A stretch of DNA of 59,952 bases from an uncultured Oscillibacter sp. (lineage in GTDB: Bacteria; Bacillota; Clostridia; Oscillospirales; Oscillospiraceae): contig NZ_URDP01000007.1 of NCBI RefSeq assembly GCF_900546705.1, positions 1 through 59,952 on the forward strand. Reading direction: 5' to 3'. Both the position numbers and the translations under genes were made by a program. This document shows, in pieces, positions 1 through 6,874 of this stretch; position 1 is the first letter of the stretch, and each line of letters begins with the position of its first letter. The notes under the pieces were generated by a model, which worked only from the letters and a program-made list of their open reading frames with translations, ran no database searches and was not told the origin of the DNA.

Positions 1-690
1 GCCAGCCGGGACGCCATGGACATCGACGGCTGCGGCCCGGCTGTAATCCAGCAGCTGGTGGAGAGCGGACTGATTACCAACCCTGCGGATCTGTACAGCC
101 TGCGGGCTGAAGATGTGGCCAAGCTGGACCGGATGGGGGCCAAGTCCGCAGACAACCTGATCCGCGCCATTGCCAAGTCGAAGGAAAATGATCTTTCCAA
201 GCTGATCTATGGACTTGGAATCCGACAGGTGGGCGAGAAGGCGGCCAAGGTTCTGGCCATGCACTTCGGCACGATGGACGCTCTCATGGAGGCTACGGAG
301 GAGACGCTGACGGACATTAACGATGTGGGAGCGGTTACGGCCCGCTGCATTGTGGACTACCTGGCATCGCCCCAGTCCCGGGATCTGATTGCCCGGCTGA
401 AGGATGCAGGGGTCAATATGGAGAGCCATACAGAGCTGGTGGACCGGCGGTTTGAGGGGCAGACATTCGTCCTTACCGGAACGCTGACCCGCTTTGACCG
501 CAAGACGGCTCAGGCTCTGATTGAAGAGCGGGGCGGCAAGGCTGCCGGGTCTGTTTCCAAGCGCACCACCTATGTGGTAGCCGGTGAGGCCGCAGGCAGC
601 AAGCTGCAAAAGGCCCGGAAACTGGGGATTCCCGTCCTGACGGAAGATGAATTTGCGGACATGCTGCAAACAGATAAGGAGGAACCGTGA
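1..690 (+). CDS. ligA: NAD-dependent DNA ligase LigA, C-terminal part
   Basis: Partial gene: the frame is open from base 1, so the N-terminal nucleotidyltransferase domain lies before the window. LigA seals nicks in replication and repair using NAD+. The visible 229 residues hold the helix-hairpin-helix domain (about 1-115, with Gly-containing hairpins such as LDRMGAKSA, LGIRQVGEKAA and DINDVGAVTA) and a C-terminal BRCT domain (about 145-220, beginning FEGQTFVLTGT). Its TGA overlaps the start codon of tenA, so the two are probably translationally coupled. Confidence 0.97.
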   Translation, partial: ASRDAMDIDGCGPAVIQQLVESGLITNPADLYSLRAEDVAKLDRMGAKSADNLIRAIAKSKENDLSKLIYGLGIRQVGEKAAKVLAMHFGTMDALMEATEETLTDINDVGAVTARCIVDYLASPQSRDLIARLKDAGVNMESHTELVDRRFEGQTFVLTGTLTRFDRKTAQALIEERGGKAAGSVSKRTTYVVAGEAAGSKLQKARKLGIPVLTEDEFADMLQTDKEEP

Positions 691-1361
691 TGAAAGTATC
701 CCAGAGACTGCTGGAGACGGCGCTGCCCATTTGGGAGAGATATTACCGCCATCCCTTTGTTCAGGGAATTGCCAGCGGCACACTGCCCAGAGAAAAATTC
801 CAGTTTTATATGATCCAGGACCACAAATACCTGATGCAGTATGCCAAGGTGTTTGCTCTGGGCGTGATCCGTGCAGACCGGGAGAGCGACATGCGGTTGT
901 TTGCCACCTTGATTAACGGAACGCTCAACACGGAAAATGCCGTACACAAGTGGTATCTCGGCCGGCTTGGGATCTCCCAGGAGGGAATTGACCGGGCCCC
1001 CATGTGCCTGAACAATGAGTCCTACACGAACTATATGATCTCCGTGGCCTTCAAAGAGGGCCTTGCAGAGCTGGCCACAGTGGTATTGGCCTGCGCATGG
1101 AGCTACAAGCTGATCGGCGATTATGTGGAGTCGATTCCCGGCAGCCTGCGGGAGGATAACTTCTACCGCCACTGGATCAAGACCTATACAAGTCCTGCCT
1201 ACCGGGAGGATACGAAGGTGATGATCGACTTTGTGGACCGGCTCACCGAGGGGTATTCGGAGGAGCAGCTGAAGAATCTGGATCGGATCATCACCAACTG
1301 CAGTGAGTACGAGTATCAGTTCTGGGACATGGCCTGGACCCGGGGCGGACAGGACCAGTGA
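690..1361 (+). CDS. tenA: TenA family protein, aminopyrimidine aminohydrolase / thiaminase II
   Basis: A 223-residue TenA-fold protein, normal length for the family, which hydrolyses aminopyrimidine breakdown products of thiamine (salvage) or cleaves thiamine. Catalytic residues known from B. subtilis TenA are in place: Asp44 (IQDHKYL), Cys135 (LACAWSYK) and a Glu near 206-208 (CSEYEYQFWD). The ATG at 690 has AAGGAGG seven bases upstream and overlaps the ligA stop; a GTG at 687 is too close to the Shine-Dalgarno. No thiamine riboswitch precedes it and no other thiamine gene is near, so it would depend on ligA transcription. Confidence 0.93.
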   Translation: MKVSQRLLETALPIWERYYRHPFVQGIASGTLPREKFQFYMIQDHKYLMQYAKVFALGVIRADRESDMRLFATLINGTLNTENAVHKWYLGRLGISQEGIDRAPMCLNNESYTNYMISVAFKEGLAELATVVLACAWSYKLIGDYVESIPGSLREDNFYRHWIKTYTSPAYREDTKVMIDFVDRLTEGYSEEQLKNLDRIITNCSEYEYQFWDMAWTRGGQDQ

Positions 1362-1363
1362 AG

Positions 1364-1401
1364 AACAAGTGCCGTGGACGGTAATGTCCACGGCACTTGT
1401 T
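1364..1401. terminator. Hairpin between convergent tenA and cotJC
   Basis: Perfect 16-bp inverted repeat (AACAAGTGCCGTGGAC, 6-nt loop, complement) three bases after the tenA stop and 20 bases from the cotJC stop. There is no long T run, so it may act as a bidirectional or 3'-protecting hairpin. Confidence 0.7.
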
Positions 1402-1420
1402 ATACTAAGAAGAGAGCGAC

Positions 1421-2017
1421 TCAGCGATCGAAGGCGGGGTTCAGGTAGTAGACATTTTTTTCATCCAGCTTATCCTTCGCCAAACGAAGCCCCTCGCCGA
1501 AGCGCTGGAAGTGGACGATCTCCCGGGCGCGCAGGAATTTGATGGCATCAGATACGTCGGGGTCGTCAGAAAGACGCAGAATGTTGTCATAGGTAACACG
1601 GGCCTTCTGCTCCGCAGCCAGATCCTCCGTCAGATCGGCAATGACGTCTCCCTTGACTGCCATGCCGGCGGCACTCCAGGGAGACCCGGAGGCGGCGGTG
1701 GGATAGACGCCGGCGGTGTGATCCACAAAGTAGCTGTCAAAGCCGGCGGAGTGGATCTGCTCTTCCGTCAGGTTCCGGGTCAGCTGATGGACGATGGTGC
1801 CGATCATCTCCAGATGGCCCAGCTCCTCTGTGCCGATGTCGGTCAGCAGAGCCTTAAGCTCCGGATATGGCATGGAGTACCGCTGGGACAGATAGCGCAG
1901 GGAGGCGCCAAGCTCTCCGTCGGGTCCGCCGTACTGGCTGATGATTAAAGCCGCCAGCTTGGGATTGGTGTTTTTGATCCGGACGGGATATTGCAGCTTT
2001 TTCTCATAGACGAACAT
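1421..2017 (-). CDS. cotJC: Spore coat protein CotJC, manganese-catalase family
   Basis: A 198-residue ferritin-like protein of the CotJC/manganese catalase family found in the spore coat. It has metal-ligand style helices with E and H (TDIGTEELGHLEM; DLAAEQKARVTYD; REIVHFQRFGE) and the CotJC N-terminus MFVYEKKLQYPVRI. Its ATG overlaps the stop of the upstream gene by one base (TAATG), so translation is coupled. Family members protect or assemble on the spore surface; catalase activity here is inferred from metal-site residues only. Confidence 0.94.
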   Translation of the reverse strand: MFVYEKKLQYPVRIKNTNPKLAALIISQYGGPDGELGASLRYLSQRYSMPYPELKALLTDIGTEELGHLEMIGTIVHQLTRNLTEEQIHSAGFDSYFVDHTAGVYPTAASGSPWSAAGMAVKGDVIADLTEDLAAEQKARVTYDNILRLSDDPDVSDAIKFLRAREIVHFQRFGEGLRLAKDKLDEKNVYYLNPAFDR

Positions 2018-2475
2018 TATTCACCAACTCCTTCCTCCCAGGGCCAGGGATCTTTCAGCCATGCGTAACCGTCCTCGGGGGTCAGCGTTGTCTGTGTAAG
2101 AGGGCCATAGCGTTTTTCGTATTTTTCCCGGCCTTCGTTGGAGAGCTTGATATAGGACCAGTACAGTTGCAGAATCTCTTGGTCCTGTGGATGCGTCACC
2201 AGATATAACCCCAGCTCATCGATGGCAAAATCCAGCGCCATCAGCTCGGCCAGAGCGGTGTTGGCCATTTTGGTATGGGCCTGGATGGCGGCCTTGAAGG
2301 GCAGATCCAGGCCGGGAAACAGTGTCCCGGTCTGCAGAGCCTCCATCCGGCTGTACCGGACAGGGTTTTGCTGCTGCATGGGGACAAAGGGGAACGCCAG
2401 CGCCCCGCAGGCGCCGGGCAGCGTCCCCTGATCCTCGCCGCAGGCGGCGGGGGAGACAGTCTTTGATTTGTCCAT
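2017..2475 (-). CDS. Fused CotJA-CotJB spore coat protein
   Basis: One continuous 152-residue frame combines two normally separate coat genes. Residues about 24-62 match CotJA (FPFVPMQQQN, then EALQTGTLFPGLDLPF). Residues about 76-147 match CotJB (ELMALDFAIDELGLYLVTHP, YGPL, and the terminal KDPWPWE). CotJA and CotJB are small scaffold proteins of the spore coat that act with CotJC, encoded directly downstream with a one-base overlap. The start has AAAGGAGG 11 bases upstream. No frameshift is needed to read the fusion. I saw no convincing sporulation promoter in the 156-base gap to cwlD. Confidence 0.88.
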   Translation of the reverse strand: MDKSKTVSPAACGEDQGTLPGACGALAFPFVPMQQQNPVRYSRMEALQTGTLFPGLDLPFKAAIQAHTKMANTALAELMALDFAIDELGLYLVTHPQDQEILQLYWSYIKLSNEGREKYEKRYGPLTQTTLTPEDGYAWLKDPWPWEEGVGE

Positions 2476-2567
2476 GCTTAAAGAATCCTCCTTTGACGTG
2501 GACTCCGGCGGGAGCGGATTCCCGCCTGCTTCATGATATGCAGGTGCGGGCGGAGAGGAGCCTGCCC

Positions 2568-2596
2568 TTGATTTTGCAGGGGGGCGCGGCTATAAT
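2568..2596 (+). promoter_or_regulatory. Putative sigma-A promoter of cwlD-radA
   Basis: TTGATT at 2568-2573, 17-base spacer, TATAAT at 2591-2596, about 50 bases upstream of the chosen cwlD start. Confidence 0.55.
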
Positions 2597-2649
2597 CGGT
2601 ATATGGGATAAGCAGGCGAACATACTTTCCTGTGTGGGAGGTGTTGCCT

Positions 2650-3369
2650 GTGGTCTTGTTGGTGGTAAAGCGAAAATGGGCTGTTCTCTGGGGACTCTGT
2701 CTGGCAGCCGGTGCGCTGGCACTGTCGGGACCGGTACTTACTGATACTGTGCCGGTATTTTCTCCTGAAGCACCTGTCTCTGCCGTTGTGGTTCTGGACC
2801 CGGGCCACGGTGGGGAGGACGGCGGTGCCGTTTCGGCGGATCAGACGGTGTCTGAGAGCCGGATTAACCTGGAAATTGCACTGCGGGTGCGGGACTTGAT
2901 GACTTTTGCGGGTCAACCCACTGTCATGACGCGGACCGATGACCGAGCAATTTACTCCTCCGAGGCCAGGACGCTGAAGGAAAAGAAGACATCTGATCTG
3001 AAAAACCGGGTGGCCATGGTCAACGAAACAGAGAACGCGCTGCTGCTGAGCATACACCAAAACAGTCTTCCGTCTTCTCCGGTGACTCATGGAGCCCAAG
3101 TGTTCTGGAACGATAGGGAAGGGGCGGAAGCGTGGGGAAATGCGGTGCAGGATGCATTGAACCTGACCATCAACCCGGGAAATGAAAAACACAGCCGGGA
3201 GATTCCCGACTCGATCTACCTGATGAAACATGTGACAGCGCCGGCCATTTTGGTGGAGTGCGGTTTTTTGTCCAACGGAGAGGAAACCGTCCTGCTTCAG
3301 CAGCCGGAGTACCAGCTGACGCTGGCGGCGGCAATTACGGCCGGGTACATGTCATGGAACGGAGCATGA
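2650..3369 (+). CDS. cwlD: N-acetylmuramoyl-L-alanine amidase, CwlD-like
   Basis: A secreted or membrane-anchored zinc amidase of the Amidase_3 family. An N-terminal hydrophobic helix (WAVLWGLCLAAGALAL) is followed by the catalytic domain, with the first zinc-ligand motif VLDPGHGGEDGG, a glutamate further on (SESRINLEIA), the histidine in LLLSIHQNS, and the catalytic Glu in ILVECGFLSN. CwlD removes peptide side chains to make muramic-delta-lactam in spore cortex. I chose GTG 2650 because GGGAGGTG lies 6-8 bases upstream; GTG 2632 would add six residues. It ends one base before radA. Confidence 0.85.
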   Translation: MVLLVVKRKWAVLWGLCLAAGALALSGPVLTDTVPVFSPEAPVSAVVVLDPGHGGEDGGAVSADQTVSESRINLEIALRVRDLMTFAGQPTVMTRTDDRAIYSSEARTLKEKKTSDLKNRVAMVNETENALLLSIHQNSLPSSPVTHGAQVFWNDREGAEAWGNAVQDALNLTINPGNEKHSREIPDSIYLMKHVTAPAILVECGFLSNGEETVLLQQPEYQLTLAAAITAGYMSWNGA

Positions 3370-3370
3370 A

Positions 3371-4750
3371 ATGAAGCAAAAAACGCTTTTTTACTGTACA
3401 GAGTGCGGAAACGAAACGCCGAAGTGGGCAGGGAAGTGCCCTGCCTGCGGCGCATGGAATACCATTGTGGAGCAGCCGGAGGCGTCTTCTTCCAGGAGTA
3501 TTGCCAAAAGTGGTGGGCGGAGCAGCCGCCTGGCCCCGCCCAAGGCCTGTCCCGTGACGGAGCTGGACAGCGACGAGGAGATCCGTTTTCCCACCGGAAT
3601 GGGGGAACTGGACCGGGTGCTGGGCGGCGGCGCCGTAAAGGGATCTCTGGTGCTGGTGGGCGGCGCTCCCGGCATCGGCAAGTCCACACTGATGCTGCAG
3701 ATTTGCAGCAAGCTGTGCGAGTTTTCCAAGGTGTTGTATGTATCCGGCGAGGAGTCCACTCACCAGCTGAAGCTGCGCGCCCGGCGGCTGCGGGTGGACA
3801 GCCCGTCGCTGTATGTCCTTTCAGAGACCGGACTGGACGCGGTGTTGGGGGCGGTGGAGACTGAGAAGCCGGATGTTTTGATCGTGGACTCCATCCAGAC
3901 TCTTTGCAGCGATGAACTGGATTCTCCGGCGGGCAGTGTCAGCCAGGTGAAGGAGTGCACCATGGCGCTGATGCAGCTGGCCAAGAGCCGGGGAATCACC
4001 GTGTTTGTGATCGGGCATGTCAATAAGGAGGGCTCTATTGCCGGCCCCAAGGTGCTGGAGCATATGGTGGACTGCGTGCTCTACTTCGAGGGGGACCGCC
4101 ATACGACCCACCGCATCCTGCGGGCGGCGAAGAACCGGTTTGGCGCCACCAACGAGATCGGTGTTTTTGAGATGCGGAATGAGGGGCTGGCGGAGGTGGA
4201 GAATCCGTCGCAGCTGCTGCTCTCCGGTCGGCCGGACGACGCACCGGGCACCTGCGTTGCCTGCGTTATGGAGGGCATGCGGCCGGTATTGGCAGAGATC
4301 CAGGCGCTGGTGGTTTCCAGTAGCGGCAGCAACCCGCGCCGTACCAGCAACGGATTTGATTACAACCGGGCGGCCATGCTGCTGGCAGTACTGGAAAAAC
4401 GGGGCGGCCTGAAAGTGTCCGCGTGTGACGCATATATCAACATTATCGGCGGACTGTGGCTGGAGGAGCCTGCTGCGGATCTGGCCGCTGTGGTGGCCAT
4501 TGCCTCCAGCTATCTGGACCGGCCGGTGCCTGGGGAATTGGTAGCCATCGGGGAAGTGGGTCTGACAGGCGAGCTTCGCTCCGTGACCCAGCTGGGCCAG
4601 CGGGTCAGTGAGGCCCGCCGGCTTGGCTTCCGGAAGTGTCTGATTCCGGCCCACGGGGCACAGACTCTGACGGCACCGGAGGGACTTGCATTGATCCCGG
4701 TTCGGAATATCGGTGAGGCGATCCGAGCCGCACTGGGCCAGCAGGGATAA
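3371..4750 (+). CDS. radA: DNA repair protein RadA/Sms
   Basis: A 459-residue RadA with the full domain order: N-terminal C4 zinc finger (Cys9, Cys12, Cys23, Cys26), RecA-like ATPase with Walker A GGAPGIGKST (97-106), the RadA-specific KNRFG motif (254-258), and a C-terminal Lon-protease-like domain (about 285-455; GGLWLEEPAADLA, IGEVGLTGELR). It is a hexameric helicase that promotes branch migration in recombination. It starts one base after cwlD, suggesting co-transcription. No hairpin terminator follows; a possible antisense small gene starts beyond its 3' end. Confidence 0.97.
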   Translation: MKQKTLFYCTECGNETPKWAGKCPACGAWNTIVEQPEASSSRSIAKSGGRSSRLAPPKACPVTELDSDEEIRFPTGMGELDRVLGGGAVKGSLVLVGGAPGIGKSTLMLQICSKLCEFSKVLYVSGEESTHQLKLRARRLRVDSPSLYVLSETGLDAVLGAVETEKPDVLIVDSIQTLCSDELDSPAGSVSQVKECTMALMQLAKSRGITVFVIGHVNKEGSIAGPKVLEHMVDCVLYFEGDRHTTHRILRAAKNRFGATNEIGVFEMRNEGLAEVENPSQLLLSGRPDDAPGTCVACVMEGMRPVLAEIQALVVSSSGSNPRRTSNGFDYNRAAMLLAVLEKRGGLKVSACDAYINIIGGLWLEEPAADLAAVVAIASSYLDRPVPGELVAIGEVGLTGELRSVTQLGQRVSEARRLGFRKCLIPAHGAQTLTAPEGLALIPVRNIGEAIRAALGQQG

Positions 4751-4862
4751 AGTGGACGCAGGCGCCGCCCAGGGCCGGCAGACCCGCTGCGGCGGCGCTT
4801 TCCAGCGTGCACACTCCATCTTGCTGATAGACGCAGGTGCTGGTACATGGAATCAAGCTCAC
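4605..4862 (-). CDS. Small Cys-rich protein (uncertain)
   Basis: An 85-codon frame starting at GTG 4862. The first ~42 residues look like a real small Cys protein: CTSTCVYQQDGVCTL, a gap, then CVHFIP, a pattern seen in short four-Cys proteins of clostridia and reminiscent of DUF1540. The remaining ~43 residues are antisense to the radA 3' end and look unconstrained. An in-frame stop three codons upstream fixes the start; GGATGA six bases before it is a weak ribosome site. Function unknown; metal binding is a guess. It could be a false frame. Confidence 0.45.
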   Translation of the reverse strand: MSLIPCTSTCVYQQDGVCTLESAAAAGLPALGGACVHFIPAGPVRLGSPHRYSEPGSMQVPPVPSESVPRGPESDTSGSQAGGPH

Positions 4863-5091
4863 AGGGCATCATCCGTTTCTGATTGAGATGATGATAGGAT
4901 GCCCGGACAATGAAAAGCTATACGAATGAAGAGCAGGGAGAGGAGGTTTTTGCGCGCATACCAAAAATTGAACAAAATAAAAATTTTGTTCAATTCGGGG
5001 GAGATGAAAATGCCCGCTTCCCCGAAAATGGCCGGTTTTTACGGGTTTTGCCCAGCCGGCGTTCCGAATTGGTTTTGCACGCAACTTGTAT
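4751..5091. other. Long intergenic region radA-xer
   Basis: 341 bases before the recombinase gene. It holds the start half of the small Cys-rich frame on the minus strand (to 4862) and a perfect AT-rich palindrome at 4966-4995. Short frames cross it on both strands (for example + 4926-5150 and - 4869-5084) but none has family-like features. I see no good promoter for the recombinase. Confidence 0.6.
4966..4995. repeat. Perfect 13-4-13 palindrome upstream of the recombinase gene
   Basis: Arms AATTGAACAAAAT and ATTTTGTTCAATT around AAAA. It can equally be read as 11-bp arms with the 6-base centre TAAAAA (4967-4994), the layout of a Xer core site. It lies 97 bases before the Xer-like gene. It is too AT-rich for a rho-independent terminator and the arms do not resemble the Bacillus dif consensus, so a protein-binding operator is as likely as a recombination site. 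Confidence 0.6.
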
Positions 5092-6123
5092 ATGTTGGAC
5101 TATCGCACACAGGCGCCGCAGATTTTGCGGGATTTTCTTTCGTATCATGAGACGGTCAAAGCGCACTCCCGCCGGACCGTGGATGAATATTATCTGGACC
5201 TGCGGAATTTTTTCCGCTATATCAAACAGATCCGGGATCCTGCTCTGGCGGATAAATCCCTGGATGAAATCGACATTATGGACGTGGATCTCCCGTTTGT
5301 GGCATCTATCACGCTGACGGACATCTACGGCTATATGACCTATCTCAGCCGTGACCGGATTCAGAATCAAAACAGCCGCAACCCTGAGTATGGCCTGACC
5401 CCTGCGTCCCGGGCCCGGAAGATCGCCACCATCCGCTCCTTTTATAATTATCTGACCAATAAAATGCACCTACTTCGTGAAAATCCTGTCAAAGATATAG
5501 ACTCCCCCAAATTGCAGAAGTCTCTGCCAAAATATCTGACGCTGGAGGAAAGCGTCCATCTGCTGGGCTCGGTGGACGGCAAGAATCAGGAGCGGGATTA
5601 CTGCATCCTGACGCTGTTTCTCAACTGCGGTCTTCGGATTTCGGAGTTGGTGGGCCTGAATTTACAGGATATTCAAGAGGACGCTCTGCGGGTACTGGGC
5701 AAGGGCAATAAAGTGCGGATCATCTATTTGAATGAGGCCTGCCAGAGCGCATTGCGGCAATACTTGGCCGTGCGGCGTCCTATTCGCGGACGGGATGAAA
5801 ACGCGCTGTTCCTCTCCTCCCAAAATGAGCGGATCAGCCGCTCCACGGTCCACGCCATGGTAAAAAAGCGGCTGAGCGAGGCGGGACTGGACAGCCGGCA
5901 GTATTCCTCTCACAAGCTGCGCCATACTGCCGCGACGCTGATGCTGCAAAACGGTGTGGATGTGCGGGCAGTACAGGAGGTACTGGGACACGATCATCTG
6001 AATACCACGGAAATCTACACCCATATTGACAATGAGGGCCTGCGAATTGCTGCAAAGGCAAATCCCTTGTCACACACGTTCAGACAAGAAAAAAAGAAGA
6101 AAAAGGACGAGCAGAAATCCTGA
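5092..6123 (+). CDS. Xer-family tyrosine recombinase
   Basis: A 343-residue site-specific recombinase. The N-terminal SAM-like core-binding domain (about 8-130; FLSYHETVKAHSRRTVDEY) precedes the catalytic domain with all active-site residues: Arg182 (CGLRISELVGL), Lys204 (GKGNKVR), His274 and Arg277 (SSHKLRHTAA), His300 (LGHDH) and the nucleophile Tyr309 (TTEIYTHID). It is probably the XerC/XerD-type resolvase of chromosome dimers rather than an element integrase, since no mobile genes are near. ATG 5092 is chosen over TTG 5086; neither has a clear Shine-Dalgarno. The C-terminus is a Lys-rich tail. Confidence 0.92.
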   Translation: MLDYRTQAPQILRDFLSYHETVKAHSRRTVDEYYLDLRNFFRYIKQIRDPALADKSLDEIDIMDVDLPFVASITLTDIYGYMTYLSRDRIQNQNSRNPEYGLTPASRARKIATIRSFYNYLTNKMHLLRENPVKDIDSPKLQKSLPKYLTLEESVHLLGSVDGKNQERDYCILTLFLNCGLRISELVGLNLQDIQEDALRVLGKGNKVRIIYLNEACQSALRQYLAVRRPIRGRDENALFLSSQNERISRSTVHAMVKKRLSEAGLDSRQYSSHKLRHTAATLMLQNGVDVRAVQEVLGHDHLNTTEIYTHIDNEGLRIAAKANPLSHTFRQEKKKKKDEQKS

Positions 6124-6131
6124 AATCCGAA

Positions 6132-6161
6132 AAAAGGAACCGCCGTACAGCGGTTCCTTTT
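6132..6161. terminator. Bidirectional terminator, xer / ycxB-like
   Basis: 12-bp stem (AAAAGGAACCGC, loop cgtaca, complement) nine bases after the recombinase stop, with T runs in both directions; serves the two convergent genes. Confidence 0.85.
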
Positions 6162-6204
6162 GTGCACTTCCCTGTTATGATTTATCTCGCTTTTCACAGG
6201 AAGC

Positions 6205-6729
6205 TCAATCAATGGACAAAATCGTTTTTCCGGTGGTTTGCTCCAAAAACGTACGAAACTGACTCAGAGTTCCCCCGGTCAGCGTGGATTTGTCATAGGC
6301 TTGTACATGCTTTTTCCCAAATACGAAAATCAGGTACTGATGGGATTCTACAATTGCTGCAATCGTTCCATAATTCCAGCTGGTGGTACCGAGCTGCGTC
6401 TGGGTACGGTATCCTTCCAACGTAAAAACGGCATCCACATGGTGGGCACCCGGCAGAATTGCCCGGTTGAAGAACCATCCGTTGATGGGATCTTCCCAGA
6501 TCAGCTGAACGAGGAGAAGCACGATGCACAGCAAAGAGGCAAGGTTCTCCGGTGCCAGGAGAACAAAAGGACCGTCCAGCGGGATGAGGCAGATCAGAAG
6601 AAGCACCAGGATCAGAACACTCAGAATGCGCAGAATTCTGGAGCGGGTCTTTCGGACTGTTTTTCTCAGCGCTTTGGAAATGGCTGCTCCGGTTTTTCTT
6701 GTGTAGTCCACTTTGATTTGAAATTCCAT
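6205..6729 (-). CDS. YcxB-like membrane protein
   Basis: 174 residues. A basic N-terminal segment (MEFQIKVDYTRKTGAAISKA...) leads to two hydrophobic helices (about 34-51 and 58-78), then a soluble C-terminal domain typical of YcxB-like proteins (DAVFTLEGYRTQTQLGTTSW, HQYLIFVFGKKHVQAYDKS). The function of the family is unknown. GGGAGGG just upstream supports the start. It is a single-gene unit facing the Xer gene. Confidence 0.8.
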   Translation of the reverse strand: MEFQIKVDYTRKTGAAISKALRKTVRKTRSRILRILSVLILVLLLICLIPLDGPFVLLAPENLASLLCIVLLLVQLIWEDPINGWFFNRAILPGAHHVDAVFTLEGYRTQTQLGTTSWNYGTIAAIVESHQYLIFVFGKKHVQAYDKSTLTGGTLSQFRTFLEQTTGKTILSID

Positions 6730-6829
6730 AGGACCCTCCCTACCGTCGGCGGCTCTGCGGCGCGCCGTATTTTCTGCCTTTATGACGGCATGGGAGGTAT
6801 GTTGGATTCTTAAGATTTTTGAAGCATAG

Positions 6830-6866
6830 AAAACCGCTGCCGCCCAACCGGGCGGCAGCGGTTTTT
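6830..6866 (-). terminator. Terminator of the SLH-GH18 gene
   Basis: 16-bp perfect stem (AAAACCGCTGCCGCCC, loop aacc) followed on the minus strand by TTTT; nine bases beyond the stop at 6875. Confidence 0.85.
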
Positions 6867-6874
6867 ACTTGGAC

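Noticed and set aside
2533..2540. CATATCAT on the minus strand as a sigma-E -10 for the cotJ operon
   Set aside because: No -35 with ATA at 14 bases or AC at 16-17 bases upstream, so the match is probably chance.
3821..4819. 332-codon minus-strand frame across radA
   Set aside because: Antisense shadow; RadA motifs are complete on the plus strand.
4966..4995. Palindrome as a LexA box or rho-independent terminator
   Set aside because: GAAC and GTTC are too far apart for LexA, and the stem has too little GC and no T run for a terminator.
4910..5317. 135-codon plus-strand frame overlapping the Xer start
   Set aside because: Runs through the palindrome and into the recombinase in another frame; no ribosome site or family features.
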